A DNA stretch of 64,000 nt, from NCBI GenBank assembly GCA_964390565.1, contig CAYMII010000015.1, positions 16,442 to 80,441 of the forward strand. The letters run 5' to 3'. Of this stretch, positions 43,798 to 52,646 are shown in pieces (the first letter of the stretch is position 1; each line of letters begins with the position of its first letter). Source of the DNA: UBA8529 sp964390565 (GTDB taxonomy: Bacteria; Bacteroidota; Bacteroidia; Bacteroidales; Tenuifilaceae). A program made the position numbers and the translations under genes. The notes below the pieces were generated by a model. It did not search any database. It was given only the letters and a program-made list of their open reading frames with translations, and was not told the origin of the DNA.

Positions 43798-44463
43798 TTA
43801 GATTACTTGTGACTTTTCACTTGTCACTTTCCTCTTACCATACTCCTTACAAAACTCGCTTACACCACACTCCTCGCACTTTGGTTTTCGGGCAATACAA
43901 ACATATCGACCATGTAGTATTAACCAGTGATGAGCAATTGGGATTAAATCTTGAGGGATAAACTCTATTAGCTGAAGTTCGGTGGCTAAAGGGGTTTTGG
44001 CATTATGGCTAAGTCCTAATCGTCGTGCAACTCTAAAAACGTGAGTATCAACTGCCAATGCGGGCTTATTAAAGGCCACAGAAGCAACCACATTAGCAGT
44101 TTTGCGACCTACACCTGGAAGCGTCTGTAATTCATTAATATCTGACGGAACAACACCACCAAAATCGGATATAAGCATTTTGGCCATTCCCAATAAATTC
44201 TTCGCCTTATTATTTGGGTATGATATCGACTTAATCATCTGAAAAATATCCTCAACACTAGCATTTGAAAGATGGTTAGGAGTTGGGTATTTTTTAAAAA
44301 ATGGGGGTGTTACAATATTCACTCGCTTATCGGTACATTGTGCCGAAAGTATGGTTGCAACAATTAGTTCGTAAGGAGAAGTATGATCGAGTTCTGTCTC
44401 GGCAACAGGCATATTTACCTTGAAGTAATCAATGATTTGCTTAAAGCGCTCTTTTCTAGTCAT
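43798..44463 (-). CDS. nth: Endonuclease III
   Basis: A 221-aa helix-hairpin-helix DNA glycosylase/AP lyase. It has the active-site Lys in LPGVGRKTANVV, the catalytic Asp in AVDTHVFRVARRLGL, and the [4Fe-4S] ligands Cys189, Cys196, Cys199 and Cys205 (CX6CX2CX5C). It removes oxidised pyrimidines. The last nine residues (VTSEKSQVI) are encoded by TTGTCAC-type heptamers and are not part of the usual enzyme, which should end shortly after the cluster. So the repeat has extended the C-terminus. Confidence 0.95.
   Translation of the reverse strand: MTRKERFKQIIDYFKVNMPVAETELDHTSPYELIVATILSAQCTDKRVNIVTPPFFKKYPTPNHLSNASVEDIFQMIKSISYPNNKAKNLLGMAKMLISDFGGVVPSDINELQTLPGVGRKTANVVASVAFNKPALAVDTHVFRVARRLGLSHNAKTPLATELQLIEFIPQDLIPIAHHWLILHGRYVCIARKPKCEECGVSEFCKEYGKRKVTSEKSQVI
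43800..43827. repeat. Heptamer repeat, TTGTCAC type, inside the 3' end of nth
   Basis: Three clear units (TTGTGAC, TTTTCAC, TTGTCAC) at 43807-43827 plus a degenerate one at 43800-43806. In the minus frame they spell VTSEKSQVI and the stop. Confidence 0.8.
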
Positions 44464-44583
44464 TACATAGCATTTTTATCGTTATAAAGATATGAATTAT
44501 TGCAAAGCCTATTCGCTTAAAAATTGTTATTGATTATAAGTTTATTCAATTCTTCCACTCTTATACTTTCCCATAAATTAAAC

Positions 44584-44591
44584 TACTTTTG
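44584..44591 (+). promoter_or_regulatory. -7 element of the ABC-F gene
   Basis: TACTTTTG matches TAnnTTTG, 16 bp before the ATG. Confidence 0.45.
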
Positions 44592-44607
44592 CAAAAATTT
44601 CTAGAAG

Positions 44608-46485
44608 ATGATACCCTACCTACAAGTTGAAAATTTGACCAAATCATTTGGAGATTTGGTGCTATTCGAAGATATTAAATTTACTATTGGTCAAGATCAA
44701 CGCGTAGGTATAATTGCCCGTAATGGAGCAGGGAAAACAACCCTTTTGAGAATTTGTGCAGGTAAAGAAACTGCCGACTCTGGAAATATTACATTCAAAA
44801 GTGATTTACATATTGGTTATCTTGAGCAAGAACCTGAACTGATTGAAACTGCAACTATAATCGAGAATGTATTTGCTTCTAATGATAGGGTTGCAAATGC
44901 AATTCGTGCCTATGAAAAGGCACTTGCCAATGATGATAAAGAACTTCTTCATCATGCCATGGAGGAGATGGATAGGTTATCAGCTTGGGATCATGAAGTT
45001 AAGGCACGACAAATACTATCGAAACTTAAACTTGATGATGTAAATAAACCAGTAGCTCAACTATCAGGTGGACAACGCAAGCGTGTTGCCTTGGCATCCA
45101 CATTAATCAATAATCCAGATATCTTAATCCTTGATGAGCCTACAAACCACCTCGATTTAGATATGGTTGAATGGCTCGAAGAGCATCTTCTTAAAAATCG
45201 TATTACTTTACTAATGGTTACCCACGACCGTTTTTTTCTCGACAGGGTTTGTACCGATATCATTGAGTTTGACCAAAAACAGCTTTATTGGTATAAAGGC
45301 AACTATGCTTATTTCCTTGAAAAAAGGCAGGAACGAATCTCGTACCAAAATGCTGAGGTTGAAAAGGCTACAAACCTGCTTCGCAAAGAATCGGAATGGA
45401 TGGGAAGAATGCCTCAAGCAAGGGGAACTAAAGCAAAGTATCGCATTGATGCTTTCTACCAAATTCAGGAAAAAGCCAGCCAGCGACGCAACGATTCGGA
45501 GGTAGAAATTAATGTAAAAACCTCAAGATTAGGTAAAAAAGTTCTTGAGGTTAACTCTATATCAAAAAAATTTGGGAATAAAGTTATTTTAAAGGATTTC
45601 TCATACAGATTCAATCGCTTCGAAAAACTTGGTGTCATCGGACGAAATGGTACAGGCAAATCAACTTTCCTTAATATAATTACCGGTAGCCTAATGCCCG
45701 ATTCGGGTACAATTGACCCAGGTGAAACCCTTGTTGTAGGTTACTACAAGCAAGAGGGGATGAGAATAAACGAGGATCAGAAAGTTATTGATGTTGCTCG
45801 CGAAATAGCCGAGGTGGTTACTCTTGGCGATGGCAAAACCCTTACGGCATCACAATTCCTAAATCTTTTCCTTTTCTCACCCGAAACGCAATACTCTTTC
45901 GTTCATAAGCTTAGCGGTGGCGAAAAGCGTAGGTTGTATCTGCTTACCATTTTGATGCGCAATCCCAACTTCTTAATTCTCGATGAGCCAACCAATGATC
46001 TCGATATCCTCACTTTAAATGTTCTTGAGGATTATTTAAGAAGTTTTAGCGGTGTTGTAATAGTTGTATCGCACGATAGACATTTTATGGATAAAGTGGT
46101 TGATGGCCTTCTAGTATTTGATGGCGATGGTGAAGTAAGCGGATTTCCTGGTAGCTATTCCGATTATCGCGAGTGGGCTAAGGAGAATGAAGCCAATCAA
46201 GCAAAGGAGACTAAAGAAAAGACTGTTGCAAAATCAGAAAAAGCAAAACCTGAAAGGGAAAAGATAAGAAAGTTAACCTTTAAGGAAAAGCAAGAACTCG
46301 AAAGTATAACCAAAGAGATAGCTGAACTAGAAGAAGAAAAGAAGAAACTTGAAAGTGAATTGAGCAGCGGAACTCTTTCAAGCGATGATATCACAAAGAA
46401 ATCTGACAGATATTCTGAAATAATTAAACAATTGGATGTTAAAGGTGAAAGATGGTTTGAGTTAACTGAGATTGCAGAAGGATAA
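44608..46485 (+). CDS. ABC-F family ATPase
   Basis: A 625-aa protein of two ABC domains without membrane segments. N-domain: Walker A ARNGAGKTT (the usual G before RNG is Ala), signature LSGGQRKRVALA, Walker B LILDEPTNHLDLD. C-domain: GRNGTGKST, LSGGEKRRLYLL, LILDEPTNDLDIL. An interdomain linker with QARGTKAKYRIDAF and a C-terminal coiled coil (about 540-625) fit the Uup/EttA type, which acts on ribosomes or DNA intermediates. No resistance-type feature stands out. It converges on tilS. Confidence 0.9.
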   Translation: MIPYLQVENLTKSFGDLVLFEDIKFTIGQDQRVGIIARNGAGKTTLLRICAGKETADSGNITFKSDLHIGYLEQEPELIETATIIENVFASNDRVANAIRAYEKALANDDKELLHHAMEEMDRLSAWDHEVKARQILSKLKLDDVNKPVAQLSGGQRKRVALASTLINNPDILILDEPTNHLDLDMVEWLEEHLLKNRITLLMVTHDRFFLDRVCTDIIEFDQKQLYWYKGNYAYFLEKRQERISYQNAEVEKATNLLRKESEWMGRMPQARGTKAKYRIDAFYQIQEKASQRRNDSEVEINVKTSRLGKKVLEVNSISKKFGNKVILKDFSYRFNRFEKLGVIGRNGTGKSTFLNIITGSLMPDSGTIDPGETLVVGYYKQEGMRINEDQKVIDVAREIAEVVTLGDGKTLTASQFLNLFLFSPETQYSFVHKLSGGEKRRLYLLTILMRNPNFLILDEPTNDLDILTLNVLEDYLRSFSGVVIVVSHDRHFMDKVVDGLLVFDGDGEVSGFPGSYSDYREWAKENEANQAKETKEKTVAKSEKAKPEREKIRKLTFKEKQELESITKEIAELEEEKKKLESELSSGTLSSDDITKKSDRYSEIIKQLDVKGERWFELTEIAEG

Positions 46486-46491
46486 AGTTTA

Positions 46492-46515
46492 GTTGACAAC
46501 TCTCAGTTGAGAGTT
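46492..46515. terminator. Heptamer repeat forming a hairpin between ABC-F and tilS genes
   Basis: Three GTTGACA-type heptamers (46492-46512). They contain a near-perfect palindrome with 8-bp arms AACTCTCA / TGAGAGTT and a 2-base centre (46498-46515), which reaches into the tilS stop codon. It probably serves as a terminator for both genes. Confidence 0.6.
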
Positions 46516-47837
46516 TACATCTTTTCGATTTTATAAATTTTCGCAGTTAAATCATCAACCTTAAATCTATTATCAATTCGCATACCTACAACCCAAACAA
46601 TTTCATTGTTTGAAGTTAAAACATAGACCTTTTCTTTATCAATCATCGATACTTTTAAGTCGATTAAAAAGTCACTAACCTTTTTGAATTGCGCCATCCC
46701 AAAAGGCATAAACTTATCGCCTGAATTCCAAGGCCTTAATTCTAAAGGAAATTGCAATTTATCGAAATCTAAAGAAGCAACTTTTGAATTACGAGGAATA
46801 TCTATGATTTCGGTCTTATTAATTAAGTGAAATTTAAGATTTACAGGAGAATCAACTAATTCGCATTTCTCATCAATCTTCACAATCATTTTTTCAAACT
46901 CTTTTCTTTCAGTCAAAACGAGAAATTCTCTATCGTGTAAGAGTTGATGCGTCGATGAGTAAAAAACTTTCCCTGATTGTCCATGAAAAGATTGCGAAAC
47001 TTGTTCAACAGTATTATGAGAAAAGCCATACTGAGTAAGTTCTTCGAACAAAAAGAGTTTGCTGTACTTCTCACGCAATAATGCTTGGAGACTATACAAT
47101 ACTTTATCACTTTCAATTGTAACAACCTCTTTTTTCAGTTTTAACAGATAATCTTCAACAAGACTCCATGCTTCATGAACATGGCTTGCCGTTTCGGCAA
47201 TTGATCGCTTAGTTGATGGATTCAACTTTTCGAGTTCTGGTAATACGTTATGACGTATACGATTTCGAGCATATTTAACCGATGAGTTGCTTGAATCCTC
47301 GCGGAAGGCTATTTGATGCTCCTTGGCATAAGTAATAATCTCGTTCCGGCTAAAATCGAGTAATGGTCTTATAACCCTCCCGTTAACCTTTTTAATTCCT
47401 GACAAGCCCTTTAAGCCTGCTCCTCGTGTAAGATTAAGAATTACCGTTTCGGCTACATCATCACGATTATGGGCAATGGCTATTTTATTATAGCCATGTT
47501 CATCACAAAGGCTACTAAACCAATCATATCGTAAATTACGAGCAGCAACCTGAATGGAGAGCTTATTATCATTAGCAAACATCTCGGTTTCAAAACGAAT
47601 TTGATGTAATTTAATCCCTTTCTCATTACAGACACGAACAACCAGTTGCTCATCGCCATCAGATTCTTCACCACGTAACGAAAAATTGCAATGCGCAACA
47701 GAAAAGTTAAAACCAGCCTTATAGAAGAGATTTAGCATTACCATTGAATCGATGCCACCGCTAACCCCAAGCAAAACTTTATCATCAGCATGTATGAGGT
47801 TATTACTTCGAACAAAATCAACAAACTTACTCTGCAT
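46515..47837 (-). CDS. tilS: tRNA(Ile)-lysidine synthetase
   Basis: Start at ATG 47837 (the TTG immediately before it is not needed). The 440-aa product has the PP-loop SGGIDS at 26-31, HNRDDVAETVILNLTRGAGLKGL and the C-terminal domain with PLELRPWNSGDKFMPFGM. It attaches lysine to C34 of tRNA-Ile so that it reads AUA. Its start overlaps the end of the pabB-like gene by 11 bp, so translation is probably coupled. AUA decoding is of interest here because infC in this window appears to start with AUA. Confidence 0.95.
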   Translation of the reverse strand: MQSKFVDFVRSNNLIHADDKVLLGVSGGIDSMVMLNLFYKAGFNFSVAHCNFSLRGEESDGDEQLVVRVCNEKGIKLHQIRFETEMFANDNKLSIQVAARNLRYDWFSSLCDEHGYNKIAIAHNRDDVAETVILNLTRGAGLKGLSGIKKVNGRVIRPLLDFSRNEIITYAKEHQIAFREDSSNSSVKYARNRIRHNVLPELEKLNPSTKRSIAETASHVHEAWSLVEDYLLKLKKEVVTIESDKVLYSLQALLREKYSKLFLFEELTQYGFSHNTVEQVSQSFHGQSGKVFYSSTHQLLHDREFLVLTERKEFEKMIVKIDEKCELVDSPVNLKFHLINKTEIIDIPRNSKVASLDFDKLQFPLELRPWNSGDKFMPFGMAQFKKVSDFLIDLKVSMIDKEKVYVLTSNNEIVWVVGMRIDNRFKVDDLTAKIYKIEKM

Positions 47838-49155
47838 CAATTATTTCAGCTTTTAGGGTTGAAAGAATTGCTCGGGCTTTAAGCATGCACTCCTGATATT
47901 CTTTCTCGGGATCGGAGTTAATGGTAATTGCTCCTCCAACGCTAAACGAAAGGTATTTTTTATCTTTATTGTAAAGCAAGGTTCGAATAACAACATTCAA
48001 ATCAAAGTTATGATCTGGTGTTATATAACCTATAGAACCTGAGTACAAACCGCGCTTTGTACGCTCAAAATGCTCAATCAGCTGCATTGCTCTAATCTTG
48101 GGAGCACCAGTCATTGAACCCATTGGGAATGTGGCTTTCAAAACATCAACAAAATCGTGTTCTTTCTTTAGTTTGCACGAAATGGTTGATATCATTTGAT
48201 GCAGCTGGCGGAAAGGGTAAACCCCACAAAGTTCATCAACATTTACAGAACCGATTTCGGCAATTTTAGATAAATCGTTGCGAACAAGGTCAACAATCAT
48301 AATATTTTCAGCGCGTTCCTTAGGGTCGTTTTTAAGATTTTGCTTAATCATCTCGTCCTCATCGGGATCAATACTCCTAGCAACTGTTCCCTTTATAGGT
48401 TGGCTAACTATTACATCACCTTTCTTCTTAAGAAATCGCTCTGGACTTGCAGAAATTATGTAGTTATTTCCTTTTTTTAGGAATGTTGCAAATGGTGTTG
48501 GGGAGTAACGATTAAGAGCCACAAAAGTATCGGCTGGGTGAATCTCTGCCTCTTCGTTGTAGAACTCCTGGCAAAAATTCATCTCATAAATATCGCCCTT
48601 CTGGATATGGTTTTTAATATCTTTTACGGTATTCAAATACTCTTCCTTCGTAAATCGAGCCTTGAAGTGTTTAATTGGGCTTTCGAAATCACAATTAAAA
48701 CATGGCACATCCAAACGTTTAACAATCTCATTAACCTCATCAGACGAAGTTACACTTGGAATGTATTTTACATTTAACTTATCATCTTTAAAGAGCAATA
48801 CAATTTTCGGTTGAAAAAAGAAAAGATCGCTAAAAGCTAATCCATCAACATTTTCAGAAATTAACTCTTCTATCTCATTCTTAATATCATAACCAACATA
48901 TCCAAAAATCCAATCCGATACATCAGAATACTTCTTGCGAAGTGTTTCTAACTTATCTGAAGTTGGTCGGCATATAGTAAGAGCTGATAATCCTGCTAAA
49001 AAATCGTAGCTACTACGAACGGACTGCTTATCCTTTTTCGACAAATAGCTATTACTTCGGAGGATAATACCACAATCTAACAATTCGATATAACGAGCTA
49101 GGTTATCGGCAAAATCCTCAGGGTAAGCAAGATCATATTTTAGGATTTCTCTCAT
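47827..49155 (-). CDS. pabB: Aminodeoxychorismate/anthranilate synthase component I
   Basis: Start placed at ATG 49155 (MREILKYDLAYPEDFADNLA). Upstream codons run back through the terminator of the peroxiredoxin gene and cannot be coding. The 442-aa product has the chorismate-utilising core: KGDIYEMNFCQEF, YIISASPERFLKK, PIKGTVARS (a PabB-type active site, with Lys in PIKGT), VDLVRNDLSKIA and GSMTGAPKIRAMQLI. PIKGT rather than PIAGT favours PabB over TrpE. It makes aminodeoxychorismate for folate. It is the first gene of a pair with tilS. Confidence 0.85.
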   Translation of the reverse strand: MREILKYDLAYPEDFADNLARYIELLDCGIILRSNSYLSKKDKQSVRSSYDFLAGLSALTICRPTSDKLETLRKKYSDVSDWIFGYVGYDIKNEIEELISENVDGLAFSDLFFFQPKIVLLFKDDKLNVKYIPSVTSSDEVNEIVKRLDVPCFNCDFESPIKHFKARFTKEEYLNTVKDIKNHIQKGDIYEMNFCQEFYNEEAEIHPADTFVALNRYSPTPFATFLKKGNNYIISASPERFLKKKGDVIVSQPIKGTVARSIDPDEDEMIKQNLKNDPKERAENIMIVDLVRNDLSKIAEIGSVNVDELCGVYPFRQLHQMISTISCKLKKEHDFVDVLKATFPMGSMTGAPKIRAMQLIEHFERTKRGLYSGSIGYITPDHNFDLNVVIRTLLYNKDKKYLSFSVGGAITINSDPEKEYQECMLKARAILSTLKAEIIDAE

Positions 49156-49202
49156 ATCTACAAATGTAATATATTGAGTAGATAATCGACATAAAAAAAC
49201 AA

Positions 49203-49230
49203 AAAAACCGCACCTAAAAGATGCGGTTTT
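49203..49230 (-). terminator. Terminator of the peroxiredoxin gene
   Basis: Arms AAACCGCA / TGCGGTTT with a T-run on the minus strand, 17 bases after the peroxiredoxin stop. Confidence 0.85.
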
Positions 49231-49247
49231 CATTAATAATAAAAAAC

Positions 49248-49883
49248 CTATTTCTTCTCAGATAGAAACTTTGAAACACCTTCTTGGGTTGGTTTCATAG
49301 CTTTATCACCTTTTTTCCAGTTTGCGGGACAAACTTCACCATTTTGCTCAAAGAATTGAAGTGCATCAACTACACGAATAGCCTCTTCAACGCTACGACC
49401 AAGAGGCATATCATTTACAAGTTGATGGCGAACCACCCCTTTCTTATCAATAATAAAAAGACCTCTATAAGATTGTGGTGTTCCAGCAAAAGATACCTCA
49501 CCATTCTCACCATATTCATAGTTACCTGCTAAAACATCATAGTTTTCAGAGATTGTTTTGGCGAGATCGGCTACTAATGGATAGGTTACTCCTTTTATGC
49601 CTCCTTCATTGAGTGGAGTTTGCAACCATTTCCAGTGCGAAAATTCAGAATCGACAGAACAAGCAACAACAGCTACATCGCGTTTCTCAAACTCACTTAG
49701 CTGATCTTGAAAAGCCAAAAGTTCGGTTGGGCAAACAAATGTAAAATCGGCAGGGTAAAAGAAAAAGAGAACATATTTTTTATTTAAATACTGCTCAAGT
49801 GAGAAATTTTCAACGATTTCGTTTCCTCTTACAACTGCTTTTGCCTTAAAACTTGGCGCATTTTTACCAACTAATACAGACAT
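49248..49883 (-). CDS. 2-Cys peroxiredoxin (AhpC/Prx1 type)
   Basis: A 211-aa protein with the peroxidatic Cys51 in DFTFVCPTE, Arg in the GVVRHQ block, and a resolving Cys185 in GEVCPANW, so it is a typical 2-Cys enzyme. The C-terminal tail with the YF-less ending KFLSEKK suggests lower sensitivity to over-oxidation, which is inference. It reduces H2O2 and organic peroxides. No ahpF neighbour is present, so a thioredoxin system may serve it. It has its own terminator. Confidence 0.93.
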   Translation of the reverse strand: MSVLVGKNAPSFKAKAVVRGNEIVENFSLEQYLNKKYVLFFFYPADFTFVCPTELLAFQDQLSEFEKRDVAVVACSVDSEFSHWKWLQTPLNEGGIKGVTYPLVADLAKTISENYDVLAGNYEYGENGEVSFAGTPQSYRGLFIIDKKGVVRHQLVNDMPLGRSVEEAIRVVDALQFFEQNGEVCPANWKKGDKAMKPTQEGVSKFLSEKK

Positions 49884-49960
49884 ATTTTTTTGTTTTTTTT
49901 AGTTTTTACTAGTTTCAGAACAACAAAACTTCATCTTTGTTCATCGAATAACACCGAAAA

Positions 49961-51898
49961 CTATTCAAAAGGAACAATTTGAGGTTCACGAGGTCTAAAA
50001 TGCTCGAATCGTGTTCGCTGCTGACCTGTAATCAGCCAATAGGTTACATCCGCATTTAAAGGTAAATTAGGATAATACCCTAATCGTATGCTAATAGAGT
50101 TTAAAACCAAGTTTTCATTCCTAATTCTAACACCTAAGCCAAACCCTGAAAAGGATTGTTCCCCAATTATTGACTCACGCGCATCTCCAATAATTCCAAA
50201 ATCGTAGAAGCCATAAAAAGCAAATCGAAAGCCATAAAGGTACAATGGGCTAAAAGCAACTGTCTCAAGATTAACAACCAATCTTGTAGTTCCATACAAC
50301 TCACGACTTGACAACCCTCTAATCCCATTATTTTCATCTAAAAAAATTGCTTCACCCTCCTCTCCTGCTCCATAAAACCGGCTAATACCCCGAGTATAAT
50401 CTATTCGAGCAAACTGACGAGCTTTTATATTTCCTATATTAAAGAGATTTGAAAAATAGGTCGCCCTAATATTTGATGTAACCTGTTGAAATTGCTGAGG
50501 ATATGCTATAAATCCACCAACCCTTACTGAGGTAAAAAGATACCCCCAAGGTGACATTTCCGCTGCAGAAAATTCATTACCTAAATAATACCTATTAACA
50601 AACTCTCTCTTCTCAATCCCAGTAGTAACCTGAACTCTAAAACCGGTAGGGATATCCTCGGTTGACCCTTGTGAATAAATAAGATTTGCTCGGAACAAGT
50701 CTTGTTTTGATAAACTCAAGCCTACCAAATAATACTTTCGATTATGAAAATAGTAGTTAAGATCTGACTTAACAATTGGTCGGTTACTATAATGTTTATC
50801 GATATATCTTAACGCTAAAACTAAATTTAGTGCTGAACTTAATGAATTCTTTGGGCTTAATCTAAAAGATCTACCAAGCCAATAATCATAACTATTATAG
50901 CATACCTGTTGTGAAGTATCAATTGTTTTAAAACGATAAGGCTCACAAATATCAACAAATCCAAACCCACCGCCATAATGTGTTTTAGATGCAAAGAAGT
51001 CTCTTTTAAGATCAAAAGCGTAGGATTTGTAGCCCTGTCCTAGCCTCTCCCATATATCTGCATCAATGAAAGATCCTCCAATGTTATAAATTCCCACTTG
51101 ATATTTTCTACCAAAAAGGTTTGATTCTCTTGAATCATAAAAAAGGTCACCACTTAAATAAACTCCATAGCCTAAAAAATTCTTATCATATATCTGGAGT
51201 TGACTTGAATACTTGTTTCCATATCTATAATCAACACCTATTGACCAATTATCTTTTGTAATAACAGTCACATTAACCAATGTTGTATCAACAAGTTTTT
51301 CAACAATGATACTTGCATCCTCAATGTAATCGTGGCTACGAATAAGTTGTTCTGATTCAGCAAAGTCTACTGGGCTCAACGCATCGCCTTCTTTAAAAAG
51401 TAGACTATTTTGAATCATCGATTTTGCTGTTTTTATATGAATTCGATTAGCCGAATTTTCGATTAGAGATGTAGGTTTTAAAGTTGTATCGTTGATTGAT
51501 TGCCCAAAAGCATTAAGTCCAACAAAGTCAATTCTATTAATTATTTTTCCGTTATAGTCAATAAATTTATCAATTGAGTTCGCTTTGGTATACACCCTAG
51601 CTGCAGCATCAATATTTTGCTTGCGAAAAAACAAACCATAGAGTTTTCGAGTAATATAATTCTTACCTGCGCTATTCTGGATCTTTACATAAATATCATT
51701 CTGCTTCTTTTTTTTAACTTGAGCCGTATCACTTAATGCTCTCTTATATATTGTATCTTGATATATTGAAGAATAAAATAGATCATTATTCTCAATAAAA
51801 GTTGGAGATGCAATTAATGAGGTATAATTAAAAAAAGCCATCTTAATTAATAGGATGGCTATAAAAGAATAATAATATTGATAATTACGAACGTGCAT
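49961..51898 (-). CDS. Outer-membrane surface-antigen (BamA/TamA-like) protein
   Basis: A 645-aa protein with a hydrophobic N-terminal signal (YYYSFIAILLIKMAFF). A POTRA-like segment near 120-215 has RIDFVGLNAFGQSI, LLFKEGDALSPVDFAESEQL and IVEKLVDTTLVNVTVITKD, and is followed by a barrel of alternating strands rich in Tyr, Phe and Gly (VDYRYGNKYSSQLQIYDKNF; FSGFGLGVRIRNENLV). It resembles Omp85-superfamily proteins. With one or two POTRA domains it is not the essential BamA but a relative of unknown cargo. The SiaB-like gene lies 31 bp upstream. Confidence 0.75.
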   Translation of the reverse strand: MHVRNYQYYYSFIAILLIKMAFFNYTSLIASPTFIENNDLFYSSIYQDTIYKRALSDTAQVKKKKQNDIYVKIQNSAGKNYITRKLYGLFFRKQNIDAAARVYTKANSIDKFIDYNGKIINRIDFVGLNAFGQSINDTTLKPTSLIENSANRIHIKTAKSMIQNSLLFKEGDALSPVDFAESEQLIRSHDYIEDASIIVEKLVDTTLVNVTVITKDNWSIGVDYRYGNKYSSQLQIYDKNFLGYGVYLSGDLFYDSRESNLFGRKYQVGIYNIGGSFIDADIWERLGQGYKSYAFDLKRDFFASKTHYGGGFGFVDICEPYRFKTIDTSQQVCYNSYDYWLGRSFRLSPKNSLSSALNLVLALRYIDKHYSNRPIVKSDLNYYFHNRKYYLVGLSLSKQDLFRANLIYSQGSTEDIPTGFRVQVTTGIEKREFVNRYYLGNEFSAAEMSPWGYLFTSVRVGGFIAYPQQFQQVTSNIRATYFSNLFNIGNIKARQFARIDYTRGISRFYGAGEEGEAIFLDENNGIRGLSSRELYGTTRLVVNLETVAFSPLYLYGFRFAFYGFYDFGIIGDARESIIGEQSFSGFGLGVRIRNENLVLNSISIRLGYYPNLPLNADVTYWLITGQQRTRFEHFRPREPQIVPFE

Positions 51899-51929
51899 TG
51901 ACTATTAAACCTTGTTTGTAAATAAAGGT

Positions 51930-52508
51930 TTAAATGGCATCTTTAGCAAATTTTTTTGAGTTAATTTCAACTTTTAAGATAAAAAAGTAACTCTCCTCGT
52001 CAAGTGGAAGAAACTGATAGTTCAAGGTTTCTCCGGTTTTGCGGGCAATATCTATAAGTCCAAGCCCAGCACCCCCTTTATTAGAAAGGCTACCTTCTTT
52101 AATTTGCCTTTTATACATCTCCTTTAACTCTTGTGCCGATGCGCTATTTACAGATATTAAAGCTTTCTCGAGATGATCTTTATGGTTCTTAGCAACTTTG
52201 TTTGAGGTAATTACATAGTAAATATCATGCTTTTTGCCAATGATAAAGAGCCCATTCCCAATGTTGCGCTCTTTAATCTCATCCGAATGTTTATTCATAT
52301 TCTGCAAGGTTTCAACCATAACATGGTATACCTTACGTTGCACCGAGCGCTCCTCGCTATTCTTCTCCATATCAGACTCAGCCATTGATGTAAACATTTT
52401 CGTAATCTCATGGCTAAATTCACCTAAGTAAACCAAAGAGAAACCATTCTCAATCATCTCATCATAAATGTTTGAGATTGATTTAATGAAGTTAAATGAT
52501 AGGTTCAT
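51930..52508 (-). CDS. SiaB-like (DUF6272) protein kinase
   Basis: A 192-aa protein that resembles SiaB-family kinases of the GHKL/anti-sigma type. The central helix holds KVYHVMVETLQNMNKHS (N-box Glu/Asn). The nucleotide-lid region is SNKGGAGLGLIDIARKTG. In Pseudomonas, SiaB phosphorylates SiaC, and the PP2C protein SiaA reverses it to control a diguanylate cyclase. Here neither siaC nor siaD is adjacent. The gene is followed by an outer-membrane protein. The partner could be elsewhere, and the SpoIIE phosphatase at 31044 is a candidate only by type. Confidence 0.75.
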   Translation of the reverse strand: MNLSFNFIKSISNIYDEMIENGFSLVYLGEFSHEITKMFTSMAESDMEKNSEERSVQRKVYHVMVETLQNMNKHSDEIKERNIGNGLFIIGKKHDIYYVITSNKVAKNHKDHLEKALISVNSASAQELKEMYKRQIKEGSLSNKGGAGLGLIDIARKTGETLNYQFLPLDEESYFFILKVEINSKKFAKDAI

Positions 52509-52617
52509 GCTGATATGTTTTAGTGATTATACAATGGACTTAAAAAAGTATTCGGTTAAAGATAAATAATGATTAAAGAGTTTCCAAAATTTTAAAACAA
52601 AAAACTAAAGGAGGCAA

Positions 52618-52645
52618 AAAAGGGCTGATTACTCAGCCCTTTTCT
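52618..52645. terminator. Terminator after the M49-like peptidase gene
   Basis: Arms AAGGGCTGA / TCAGCCCTT with a TTAC loop and a T-rich run on the minus strand. Confidence 0.8.
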
Positions 52646-52646
52646 A

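Noticed and set aside
49156..49233. N-terminal extension of the PabB-like protein
   Set aside because: Those codons run through the peroxiredoxin terminator and do not resemble the family. ATG 49155 is used instead.
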